The notes beneath the pieces are model-generated. The model was not told the DNA's origin, did not search any database, and saw only the letters and a list, made by a program, of their open reading frames with translations. The translations under genes and the position numbers were made by a program. This document shows, in pieces, positions 1-5,904 of a stretch of DNA of 7,288 nucleotides (positions are counted from its first letter, which is position 1; each line of letters opens with the position of its first letter). The DNA comes from Dehalococcoidia bacterium. GTDB lineage: Bacteria; Chloroflexota; Dehalococcoidia; SAR202; UBA11138. Location: NCBI GenBank assembly GCA_012270665.1, contig JAAXHY010000113.1, positions 1 to 7,288 on the forward strand. Reading direction: 5' to 3'.

Positions 1-72
1 TGTTTTCTTGTGTGGTGGTCAAGGCGTGTCTCCGTATGTGAACTCGATTGTTGACCGTCGCTTTCAGAGATT
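1..72. other. Unassigned window edge
   Basis: Seventy-two bases downstream of the amidohydrolase stop. No start, coding signal or terminator hairpin could be recognised on either strand; it is too short to assign to a neighbouring gene. Confidence 0.5.
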
Positions 73-1503
73 CTACATTACCTTGTGACCAGTTTGGGAG
101 TAGGCGGCCAAGTTGGGATTTCCTGCGAGGAAGTTAGCCCGGCCCTTCGGACGCCGCATCATGCCGTTTTCGACGATTATCTCGCCGCGCTGCATGGTAA
201 GGACGGGCTGTCCGGTCACCTCCTTGCCCTCGAACATGGTGAAATCGGCTATGCAGTGCTGCGCCTCGGCGGATAGAGTATGCTTCACCGACGGGTCGAA
301 CAGCACGATGTCGGCGTCCGCGCCCGGGTCGAGCGAACCCTTCTGAGGGTAGATTCCGAATATCTTAGCGGGGTTCTCGCACATCACCTGCACCAGCCGG
401 GGCAGTGTTATCCGGCCCATGTTCACGCCCTCCTGGTAGGCCACGCAGAGCATCTGCTCCGCCCAGTTGCCGCCGAACGTGGCGTCGAAGATCGAGCGTT
501 CCTCGTCGGGGTCGGTCTCGTGGTCATAGGACGCCTTCTGGGACTTCTTGTGTCCACAGAAGTCGCTGGCGATGGTGTCTATGAGGTGAGAGGACAGGCC
601 GCGCCACATCGCCTCGTTATCCTCGCGTTCGCGCAGGGGCGGGCCTATCTTGGCGAGCGCGCCGAAGTCGAGCATCTTCTGGTTGGTGAGGTCAAGATAC
701 TGCGGGCAGGTTTCCCCGAACAGGTGCATGTCCTCGTCCCGGAAGCGTTCCAGGACGGGTATCATCTCCCTCGCCGAGAGGTGGACTATGTAGAGCGGAC
801 AGTCCGTCACCTGGGCATAGGTCGCGGCGCGATTCGCGGCCTCTATCTCCAGAACCCGCGGCTGGGAGGGCGCGTAGTGTTCCCGTCCGGTGTTGCCCTC
901 GGCGATTGCCCTGTCCACCAGGTAATCAATGCAGTAGCCATTCTCGGCGTGAACCATCGCTATGCCGCCACGCTCTGAGGCGAGTTCCATCGCCTTGAGC
1001 ATCCGGTCGTCCGGCATCATCATGCCACGCCGTGGGTAGGTCATGTACATCTTGAAGGAGATGACGCCCATGTCCATCATCTCGGGCACCTGCTCCTCAA
1101 CGTCATCGTCGCCCAGCAGAATGGCGTGGATCGCGTAGTCCAGGTAGGATGTTTCGGCGGCCTCTTCCTTGAACTCGCGTATCATGTCCGACACGGTTCC
1201 CTCGACGCCCTCGCGTCGCCTGTTGGCTATGAACGGGATCACGGTGGTTATCCCTCCGAACGCCGCGCTGAGCGAGAACGTCTCTATCCTGTCCGCATAG
1301 ACGGGATGGTTGTGAGCGTCCACGATTCCTGGCATGACATAGAGACCGGAGGCGTCTATTATGCGACCGGCGTCGGCGTCCCTATACTGGCCGTCGTCCG
1401 CTTGAATCCTGCCGTCCTTGACGATGATGTTCTCGCGGGTTATTCCGGTTCCGCGGACGACCAGGCCGCCCCGGATGATGTAGTCTGCGTTCCGGTCGCT
1501 CAT
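73..1503 (-). CDS. Dihydropyrimidinase / D-hydantoinase-like cyclic amidohydrolase
   Basis: A 476-residue cytoplasmic amidohydrolase of the dihydropyrimidinase/hydantoinase/allantoinase group, which hydrolyses cyclic amide (ureide or hydantoin) rings with a two-metal centre. Length is normal for the group. Visible metal ligands are H64 and H66 in DAHNHP, K151 in SFKMYMTY (the lysine that is carboxylated in this family), H185 in VHAEN, H241 in IVHLS and D314 in ASDFCGH. Y156 sits where the family's catalytic tyrosine lies, and ETCPQYL (264-270) and GPPLRE (287-292) are also typical. The C-terminal ADIVLFDP (397-404) belongs to the small beta domain. Oddity: the usual SDHCP motif reads SDFCG. 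The ATG is supported by TAGGAG (1510-1515) six bases upstream and by a promoter just beyond it. The exact substrate cannot be read from sequence; dihydropyrimidine, a hydantoin or another cyclic ureide are all possible. Confidence 0.9.
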   Translation of the reverse strand: MSDRNADYIIRGGLVVRGTGITRENIIVKDGRIQADDGQYRDADAGRIIDASGLYVMPGIVDAHNHPVYADRIETFSLSAAFGGITTVIPFIANRRREGVEGTVSDMIREFKEEAAETSYLDYAIHAILLGDDDVEEQVPEMMDMGVISFKMYMTYPRRGMMMPDDRMLKAMELASERGGIAMVHAENGYCIDYLVDRAIAEGNTGREHYAPSQPRVLEIEAANRAATYAQVTDCPLYIVHLSAREMIPVLERFRDEDMHLFGETCPQYLDLTNQKMLDFGALAKIGPPLREREDNEAMWRGLSSHLIDTIASDFCGHKKSQKASYDHETDPDEERSIFDATFGGNWAEQMLCVAYQEGVNMGRITLPRLVQVMCENPAKIFGIYPQKGSLDPGADADIVLFDPSVKHTLSAEAQHCIADFTMFEGKEVTGQPVLTMQRGEIIVENGMMRRPKGRANFLAGNPNLAAYSQTGHKVM

Positions 1504-1535
1504 ATGACGCTCCTAGGTGTTGATGCTTAATCGTA

Positions 1536-1563
1536 ATCATAGCCTCGCGCCGTCCAGTGTCAA
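1536..1563 (-). promoter_or_regulatory. Sigma70-type promoter of the amidohydrolase gene
   Basis: On the minus strand a perfect TTGACA (1563 down to 1558) is followed after 16 bases by TATGAT (1541 down to 1536), five of six matches to TATAAT. The expected transcription start is near 1529. That leaves a leader of about 26 bases that contains the TAGGAG ribosome binding site of the gene starting at 1503. The match and the placement are seen directly; activity is inferred. Confidence 0.6.
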
Positions 1564-1635
1564 GCCGATTAAGCGTGGACAAAGCGTGTTAGAATATCGG
1601 CCACCTAGTATTGGCTACTTTCAGGGAGGAGACTC

Positions 1636-2178
1636 ATGGCAGGCGCAAGACTGGCGGTGGGCAGCGTCGAGATAGTTTCGGTGCCGGACGGAAGTCCCAC
1701 CTTTCCAAACGCGCGCTACCTCGTCAGCAGGGAGGACTGGGACCACTGGACTCAACCGGAAGTCAGAGCGCAGGCGCCGCACGTTGACGAGCAGATGATG
1801 CCGCTGGAGGGACTCAACATACTCGATCTGATAGAAGGCGAGTACAGCGTCACCGACGAGCTGACCACGCTGCCCACTCCGGGTCACACGCCCTGCCACA
1901 TCTCGATAATGGTCTCATCAGACGGGGAGAGGGCCTTCGTACTGGGAGACGTGGCTCATTCACCCGCCCGGGCGCAGTACACCGACTGGAGCCCGGTGTT
2001 CGACACCGATCCCGACCTCGCGCGTGAGACCAGGCACGCGATACTGGACAGACTCGAGAGCGAAGGCACGGTCGTCGCGTCGGGGCACTTCCCGGATCCG
2101 GGCTACGGCAGATTCGCGCGGTCCGGCGACGTCGCATCTGGTAGCCGAAGTAGGAGCGAATGCCGCGCGATACGCTGA
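1636..2178 (+). CDS. MBL-fold metallohydrolase lacking its HxHxDH segment (probable pseudogene)
   Basis: A 180-residue protein related to MBL-fold hydrolases of the AHL-lactonase / methyl-parathion-hydrolase-like group, whose complete members are roughly 270-300 residues by my recollection. Residues 1-19 (ending SVEIVSVPDG) look like a normal start of this group. Residues 20 onward (PTFPNARYLVSREDWDHW) normally come just after the first metal motif. The intervening part, including HxHxDH, is absent although the frame is kept. Later ligands remain: H in TPGHTPCH (the second glycine of GHTPGH is Cys), D in LGDVAH and the H of SGHFPDPG. From about residue 164 the tail (SGDVASGSRSRSECRAIR) is unlike the family. 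A frame change near 2125 would instead give RRRIW and a stop at 2142-2144, a typical ending. Start ATG follows GGGAGGAG (1624-1631). The annotated reading overlaps the next gene by 19 bases. Without the first metal motif it should not be an active hydrolase. Confidence 0.8.
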   Translation: MAGARLAVGSVEIVSVPDGSPTFPNARYLVSREDWDHWTQPEVRAQAPHVDEQMMPLEGLNILDLIEGEYSVTDELTTLPTPGHTPCHISIMVSSDGERAFVLGDVAHSPARAQYTDWSPVFDTDPDLARETRHAILDRLESEGTVVASGHFPDPGYGRFARSGDVASGSRSRSECRAIR

Positions 2179-2603
2179 CTGATGAAGAGACGCAGTTCGT
2201 GAGGCGAGCGCGGGTAGCGAGACTCGGAACCGCGTCGGATGAAGGGCAGCCGAATGTCGTGCCAGTCTGCTTTGAGCTTTTGGGCGGCTACATCTATATC
2301 GGGCTTGACTCCAAGCCCAAGTCGGTGGCCCATCTCAGGCTGCGACGAGTCAGGAACATCCTCGAAAACCCACAGGTGTCCTTCCTGGTAGATGAATATG
2401 ATGAGGATTGGGGCAAACTGGGCTATGTGATGATCACGGCCAACGCGACTCTCGACTTGCAAGAAGCCGAGCGGAACCGCGCGATTGTGGCGCTGAGGTC
2501 CAAGTATCCACAATACCTACGGCTACTGACCGACGACGCTCCGGTCATTCGGGTTACTCCTTTGCGGGTGTCATCTTGGGGAAACATGGATGAATACGAC
2601 TAG
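2160..2603 (+). CDS. Putative F420-dependent PPOX-class protein, Rv0121-like
   Basis: A 147-residue split-barrel protein of the pyridoxamine-5'-phosphate-oxidase-like superfamily. It best fits the group named after mycobacterial Rv0121, which is predicted to bind the deazaflavin F420. Supporting segments are ARLGTASDEGQPNVVPVCF (20-38), DSKPKS (50-55), RRVRNILENPQVSFLVDEYDE (from 62) and PVIRVTPLRVSSWG near the C-terminus. Arg, Lys and Asn residues in the middle block are the usual phosphate/cofactor contacts in the superfamily. The predicted role is a cytoplasmic oxidoreductase or cofactor-binding protein; the substrate is unknown. TAGGAG (2151-2156) lies only three bases before the ATG, which is close. 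It overlaps the annotated end of the MBL gene, or follows it by 15 bases if that gene originally stopped at 2144. It is followed after 21 bases by the TPR gene, so co-transcription is likely. FMN or haem binding instead of F420 is possible. Confidence 0.8.
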   Translation: MPRDTLTDEETQFVRRARVARLGTASDEGQPNVVPVCFELLGGYIYIGLDSKPKSVAHLRLRRVRNILENPQVSFLVDEYDEDWGKLGYVMITANATLDLQEAERNRAIVALRSKYPQYLRLLTDDAPVIRVTPLRVSSWGNMDEYD

Positions 2604-2624
2604 CCAATCTGGACTCCGTAAGGC

Positions 2625-3281
2625 GTGATACATAGCGCTGCCAGGACACCTCTTATCGGGGCGGTCGCTATCCTGGCTCTCGTCTGGGGGGCCTGTGGAA
2701 GCGGACAGGATTCTTTCGACGCGGATTCGGTCCTCGAAATGGACAGGGGAGTCCGGCTGATCGAGGACGGCCACTTTGAACAGGCATACAGGGTATTCGA
2801 TTCGGTAGTTCGCAAAGACCCATACAGCGCGGAGGCATACGCGCGTCGGGGATTCGCCCAACTCGCTTTAGGTGGTGTCTCAAGCGGACTCGCGGACATC
2901 AACAAGGCTTTGGAGATTGACCCTGACTACGCGCTGGCCCATAACTACAAGGGCGTTGTGTTCGCCATGAGCGGAATCGAGGATCAGGCGATTCTGGAGT
3001 TCACTCGCGCGGTCGAACTGGCGCCCGGCCTCACGGACGCCTACGTGAACCGTGGGAGGGTTTATCTGGAAATGTCGGATGGAGAGTCCGCTCTCGCGGA
3101 TCTGGACATCGCCCTGACGCTCGAACCGGAGAGCGTGGAGTTGCTGCTGACTCGCGCCCAGATACACCTGATTCTTGGAAGCGCCAGCAGGGCTGAGGCG
3201 GACCTGGAACAGGTCCTGTCCCTGACCGACGACGAAGTGACGCTTGCGGCGGCGAGACAGATTCTCTCCAGAATTCGATAG
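2625..3281 (+). CDS. TPR-repeat protein with probable lipoprotein signal
   Basis: A 218-residue exported protein made almost entirely of tetratricopeptide repeats. Residues 1-24 form a signal peptide: R7, a hydrophobic stretch from about 9 to 21, then LVWGAC with C24 as the likely lipidated cysteine. The lipobox is non-standard because -3 is Trp rather than Leu/Val/Ile. After a short linker (25-34), five 34-residue TPR units run without gaps: 35-68, 69-102, 103-136, 137-170 and 171-204. They show the usual A-G-Y-A-P pattern, e.g. ALEIDPDYALAHNYKG. TPR arrays bind partner proteins, and this one is expected outside the cytoplasmic membrane; no partner is evident. GTG is the only start between the in-frame stop of the preceding gene and the signal peptide; its ribosome site (AAGG, 2620-2623) is poor, which suggests translational coupling. 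It ends eight bases before the MFS gene. Confidence 0.85.
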   Translation: MIHSAARTPLIGAVAILALVWGACGSGQDSFDADSVLEMDRGVRLIEDGHFEQAYRVFDSVVRKDPYSAEAYARRGFAQLALGGVSSGLADINKALEIDPDYALAHNYKGVVFAMSGIEDQAILEFTRAVELAPGLTDAYVNRGRVYLEMSDGESALADLDIALTLEPESVELLLTRAQIHLILGSASRAEADLEQVLSLTDDEVTLAAARQILSRIR

Positions 3282-3289
3282 GTGTACAG

Positions 3290-4513
3290 TTGATAGGGGA
3301 CCGCCTGAAGACGATGCTTCCACACGCCGGGGCGGGCCGGATCGGCTGGCTGATCGCCATGTGCGTCATGCTTCTGACGGCGCTGCTGCCATTTTCCAGC
3401 TATGTCGCCGCCCTGCCGCTCATTCAGAACGAGTGGGGGATCGGCAACGCCAGCGCGGGCGTCATATTCTCGGCCTACCTCGCCGGTTACGCGCTATCGG
3501 CCCTGCTCGTGCTGCCGCTCACCGACAGGCTGCCGACCAGATGGGTCTTCCTTACGTCCGCGCTGGTGACGGTCGTGGGTAACCTGCTGTTTCCACTTGC
3601 GGCGTTCGAGCCGATAGTCGCGTCCGCGCTCAGGTTTCTCGCGGGCATTGGGCTTGTGGGCATATATATGCCCGGCCTGAGGATAATATCGCAGGAGTTT
3701 CCAGATTCGGGCCGCGGCGCGGCGATGGGGTTGTACGTCACCGCTTTCTACACCGCGAACGCCGTATCTCTCCTGGCTACGGGCGCTCTTATGAATCATC
3801 TCGACTGGAGGGCGGCTTATCTCATCCTGTCTCTCGCCTCCATAGCCACAATCCCTATGATTCTGCTACTGGTCAGAAGCGCGCACGACCCGGACTCCAG
3901 TTCCGGCGGCAGGCTTCAGCTAGGCGTTCTCTCGGATCCGCGTCCGCGCAAATACATCATCGGCTACTCGCTGCACGCGATGGAGTTGTACGCGGTTAGG
4001 GTTTGGCTGCCCGCGCTTCTGGCAGCCGCGCTCGTGTACAGGGGAACGGATGTTGAGAGAGCGGCGGTGACAGCCGCGACGGTCGGTGGTATCGCGCTGG
4101 GCGTGGGATCGGTGGGTCCGGTGATGGGCGGCGCGATTTCGGACCGCTTCGGGCGGGCTGTGAGCGCGGGCGGGATATTCATCCTGAGCGGCGTATGCAG
4201 CCTGGTGATTGGATGGGTCATAGCAGCGCCGTGGATATTGATCGTCGTCCTGGCCTGCATACTGGGATGGGCGATTTCAGCGGACTCATCCATATACTCT
4301 ACCGCGTTGACGGAGACAGCTCCGCCTGGGAGACTCGGCTCCACGATGGCCGTCCAGGCGTTTCTCGGATTCATGGGTGGAACGCTGGGCCCAGTGTTCA
4401 TAGGGGGCATTCTGGACGTCTTCGAGGGCAGGCTGGCATGGGGCATCGGGTTTACCGGAATAGCGCTCCTGTCTGTGATAGCTGTGTGGGTTCTGGCCAG
4501 TGGCGACGACTGA
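3290..4513 (+). CDS. MFS transporter (12-helix type)
   Basis: A 407-residue inner-membrane carrier of the major facilitator superfamily. About twelve hydrophobic segments can be traced in two halves, with a polar central loop around 198-222 (RSAHDPDSSSGG). The motif-A loop between helices 2 and 3 is degenerate (PLTDRLPTRW, 76-85). Its equivalent in the second half is classical (GGAISDRFGR, 280-289). Helix 4 carries LRFLAGIGLVGIYMPGLR (114-131), and helix 5 has a Gly/Ala-rich stretch, a general look reminiscent of cyanate/nitrate-type or organic-anion MFS carriers. The substrate cannot be assigned. The TTG start is chosen because AGGTG (3280-3284) lies five bases before it; an ATG at 3314 (residue 9) is the alternative and would not affect the first helix. 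Last gene of the tightly spaced 1636-4513 run. Confidence 0.9.
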   Translation: MIGDRLKTMLPHAGAGRIGWLIAMCVMLLTALLPFSSYVAALPLIQNEWGIGNASAGVIFSAYLAGYALSALLVLPLTDRLPTRWVFLTSALVTVVGNLLFPLAAFEPIVASALRFLAGIGLVGIYMPGLRIISQEFPDSGRGAAMGLYVTAFYTANAVSLLATGALMNHLDWRAAYLILSLASIATIPMILLLVRSAHDPDSSSGGRLQLGVLSDPRPRKYIIGYSLHAMELYAVRVWLPALLAAALVYRGTDVERAAVTAATVGGIALGVGSVGPVMGGAISDRFGRAVSAGGIFILSGVCSLVIGWVIAAPWILIVVLACILGWAISADSSIYSTALTETAPPGRLGSTMAVQAFLGFMGGTLGPVFIGGILDVFEGRLAWGIGFTGIALLSVIAVWVLASGDD

Positions 4514-4556
4514 TGACCCGTTCGGAGCGCGATACTTGGTGAATGCGGCGAGAAAT

Positions 4557-4591
4557 AAGTTAGGGCGCCCCAGGCTGCGAACCCATAACTT
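4557..4591. repeat. Imperfect inverted repeat after the MFS gene (hairpin)
   Basis: AAGTTAGGG (4557-4565) pairs with CCCATAACTT (4582-4591), forming a nine-pair stem with one bulged A at 4585. The 16-base loop could fold further (GCC/GGC). It lies 44 bases after the stop of the MFS gene in the 200-base gap before the next gene. No T-run follows on the plus strand, so it is not a classical intrinsic terminator. It could mark the end of the operon transcript or be chance. The rest of 4514-4713 shows no gene; two isolated -10-like hexamers (TAGAAT 4657, TATTAT 4664) have no matching -35. Confidence 0.3.
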
Positions 4592-4713
4592 GAAACCACT
4601 CCAAATACGGGTGAATGCTCAGCGTTCCTCGCCTATCTGAAATGTCTCCGCGTGTGTAGAATGTATTATGAGGAATTGCACGGATACTTGGAGAAACTTC
4701 AGGCGGCTGCGAA

Positions 4714-5064
4714 ATGCGTATAATCTTCTGCCCAGAGTGCGGTGAGTATTCGCTCGACCCCGCGACCAAATGCGACATATGCGACTCGTCGCTGCCGGAG
4801 GACGGGTGGGCCGAGGTCTCCGGCGAAGACCTGGTGCAGCTAGACTATATTGACGGCATGGAATATGAGTCTAACCTGCCCATATGGGAGTATGAGGTAA
4901 TCAAGCTCAACTCAAGGGCGGACGCCGTGAAGTACAACACCGAACTGCTGAACCGTATGGGCGACGCGGGCTGGGAGTTGGTATCAGTGGAATCGTCGTC
5001 GGATTCCGATTCGATCCGATTCGGTATCTTCAAGCGCGCTTGGCTGCCGGAAGATTTAATATAG
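4714..5064 (+). CDS. Small zinc-ribbon protein with C-terminal DUF4177-like domain
   Basis: A 116-residue cytoplasmic protein with two recognisable parts. The N-terminus has a four-cysteine zinc ribbon: C6 and C9 (FCPEC), then C20 and C23 (KCDIC). An acidic linker follows (about 25-55). The C-terminal half (58-109) matches the layout of the DUF4177 family: a strand (WEYEVIKL), a helix leading to LLNRMGDAGWELVSV (79-93), and a last strand ending IFKRAW. The function is unknown; zinc ribbons of this kind often mediate protein or nucleic-acid contacts, but nothing here indicates which. The ATG is the first possible start after an in-frame stop at 4669-4671; AGGCGG (4701-4706) seven bases upstream is a moderate ribosome site. 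It is preceded by a 200-base gap, so it probably has its own promoter, and is followed by a HAD remnant on the same strand. Confidence 0.75.
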   Translation: MRIIFCPECGEYSLDPATKCDICDSSLPEDGWAEVSGEDLVQLDYIDGMEYESNLPIWEYEVIKLNSRADAVKYNTELLNRMGDAGWELVSVESSSDSDSIRFGIFKRAWLPEDLI

Positions 5065-5097
5065 GCGCGCCTGCATCGCCTGGAGACCCAGTTGCCA

Positions 5098-5252
5098 ATG
5101 GCCGACGACCAATCACAGCGGTCCTGTTCGACCTCGACAATACGCTCATAGATCGCGTGGATGTGTCTGGGACGGGAATGGGAGATCGGTCTGTGTGTCC
5201 CGACTATGTTCTGAACGCGGTCTGGGAGGCTGAAGGGCTGGTTTCGGTCTAG
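5098..5252 (+). pseudogene. Remnant of a HAD-superfamily hydrolase gene
   Basis: The frame covering 5112-5252 encodes ITAVLFDLDNTLIDR, the unmistakable first motif (DxDxT, nucleophile Asp at 5130-5132) of haloacid-dehalogenase-type phosphatases, which normally exceed 200 residues. Only about 32 residues follow to the TAG at 5250-5252, so motifs II-IV and the cap domain are missing. The last residues (PDYVLNAVWEAEGL) resemble the typical tail of such enzymes (a PDY-hydrophobic stretch then a short helix). This suggests an internal deletion rather than simple truncation; this part is inference. No in-frame ATG or GTG precedes the motif. The plausible original ATG (5098, 12 bases after GGAG) is one base out of frame. 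A TTG at 5040 inside the previous gene opens the frame but is an unlikely start. The product would be inactive as a phosphatase. Confidence 0.6.
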
Positions 5253-5740
5253 CCTGCGCCGTCGCGCCAGTCTCGCATTATCGCGTCGTCGTGGGGAAAT
5301 GGCAGTTGGGGCAGTTCCTCGGATGGGAACCAGTCGACTGCCTGGGTCTCGTCCCCTGCCTCCGCGATCCCGCGCTGTACGCTCGCGGCGAACGCCACCA
5401 GGACGACAGGCGTCCCCCTGCTCGAATACACGCCCAGCAGCCTATCCAGTTGCACCTCGACGTTGGTTTCCTCTCTCACCTCACGCGCCGCGGCTTCCTC
5501 GACGACCTCGCCCCGATCCACATAGCCGGATGGAAAGCTCCAGCGCCCCATCATCGGCTCGATGTCGCGCTTGACCATGAGGATCTTGTCTTCACGCGAT
5601 ACGACCACCACTACGGCCAGCTTGGGATCGAAGAACACAACCGCGCCGCACGAGTCGCACGTGGGCCGGAGCGCGCCGTTGACGCTGCGTTCCCCCATCC
5701 TGTTTCCACACCTGTGGCAGTAGCTATGGTCTGAGGCCAA
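5249..5740 (-). CDS. Nudix hydrolase with N-terminal zinc ribbon
   Basis: A cytoplasmic Nudix enzyme, 163 residues from the chosen start, that hydrolyses a nucleoside diphosphate linked to another group. Numbering from the first residue of the longer form starting at 5773, the zinc ribbon has C19/C22 (YCHRCG) and C39/C42 (CDSCG). The Nudix box runs from G83 to V105 (G-x5-E89-x7-REVREETNV), with all catalytic Glu residues present; the usual Gly before the last hydrophobic residue is Asn104, a common variant. The ribbon-plus-Nudix layout recalls NudC-like NADH pyrophosphatases but the protein is shorter, so substrate is open (NADH, ADP-ribose or other). Start: TTG at 5740 is preferred because GGAAGGA (5747-5753) lies six bases upstream. 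The longer TTG (5773) has no ribosome site and lies almost on the predicted transcription start. The stop codon shares CTAG with the convergent HAD remnant. Confidence 0.88.
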   Translation of the reverse strand: MASDHSYCHRCGNRMGERSVNGALRPTCDSCGAVVFFDPKLAVVVVVSREDKILMVKRDIEPMMGRWSFPSGYVDRGEVVEEAAAREVREETNVEVQLDRLLGVYSSRGTPVVLVAFAASVQRGIAEAGDETQAVDWFPSEELPQLPFPHDDAIMRDWRDGAG

Positions 5741-5781
5741 TTTCGTTCCTTCCGGTTCGAGAGTGGGGATCAATGGATGGG

Positions 5782-5787
5782 ATTATA
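5782..5787 (-). promoter_or_regulatory. Candidate -10 box of the Nudix gene
   Basis: A perfect TATAAT on the minus strand. It would start transcription near 5775 and give a leader of about 35 bases with the GGAAGGA ribosome site before the TTG at 5740. No convincing -35 lies 16-18 bases upstream (AGAACC at 17), so the promoter may be weak or activator-dependent. Confidence 0.4.
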
Positions 5788-5811
5788 CGACAGCCGCGTT
5801 TGAAGGTTCTG

Positions 5812-5831
5812 CCAGATTGACCATCGTCTGG
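5812..5831. promoter_or_regulatory. Inverted repeat over the aldolase -35, possible operator
   Basis: CCAGA (5812-5816) and TCTGG (5827-5831) are exact inverted copies separated by ten bases. The gap contains the -35 hexamer of the aldolase promoter. A dimeric repressor bound there would block that promoter and also lie upstream of the divergent Nudix promoter. The arms are short and may be chance. Confidence 0.25.
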
Positions 5832-5846
5832 GGGCGAATCTATAAT
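5817..5846 (+). promoter_or_regulatory. Sigma70-type promoter of the aldolase gene
   Basis: TTGACC (5817-5822) and a perfect TATAAT (5841-5846) are separated by 18 bases. Transcription should begin near 5853, giving a leader of about 50 bases that contains GAGGTG (5894-5899) ahead of the TTG start at 5905. An ACCG/CGGT inverted repeat (5853-5868) lies at the expected start point. Confidence 0.6.
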
Positions 5847-5904
5847 TGGCCTACCGAATAACTCCGGTTGAGGTATCAATCCAAGCGACAGAAGAGGTGT
5901 CACG

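Noticed and set aside
280..978. 232-codon open frame on the plus strand opposite the amidohydrolase
   Set aside because: It lies wholly antisense to a clearly conserved gene, has no domain-like sequence and is rich in Arg/Val/His as expected for a GC-rich shadow frame.
1590..1595. TAGAAT as -10 box for the MBL-PPOX-TPR-MFS run
   Set aside because: The hexamer is well placed before the ribosome site, but no -35 (GATTAA at 17 bases) supports it; kept only as a weak possibility.
1600..1615. GCCA-N8-TGGC inverted repeat before the MBL gene
   Set aside because: Four-base arms are expected by chance and no regulator is nearby to support an operator.
3964..4599. 211-codon open frame on the minus strand opposite the MFS gene
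   Set aside because: Composition (Ser/Thr/Pro/Met rich, no recognisable family) fits the complement of membrane-helix codons; no ribosome site or promoter supports it.
4531..4690. GATACTTGG occurring at 4531 and again at 4683
   Set aside because: A nine-base direct repeat 150 bases apart, without flanking extension or any associated element, is compatible with chance.
4668..4745. 25-codon ATG frame overlapping the start of the zinc-ribbon gene
   Set aside because: It could be a leader peptide, but it has no ribosome site and no repeated or regulatory codons.
5291..5734. 147-codon plus-strand frame opposite the Nudix gene
   Set aside because: It is antisense to an intact Nudix box and zinc ribbon and shows no family resemblance.
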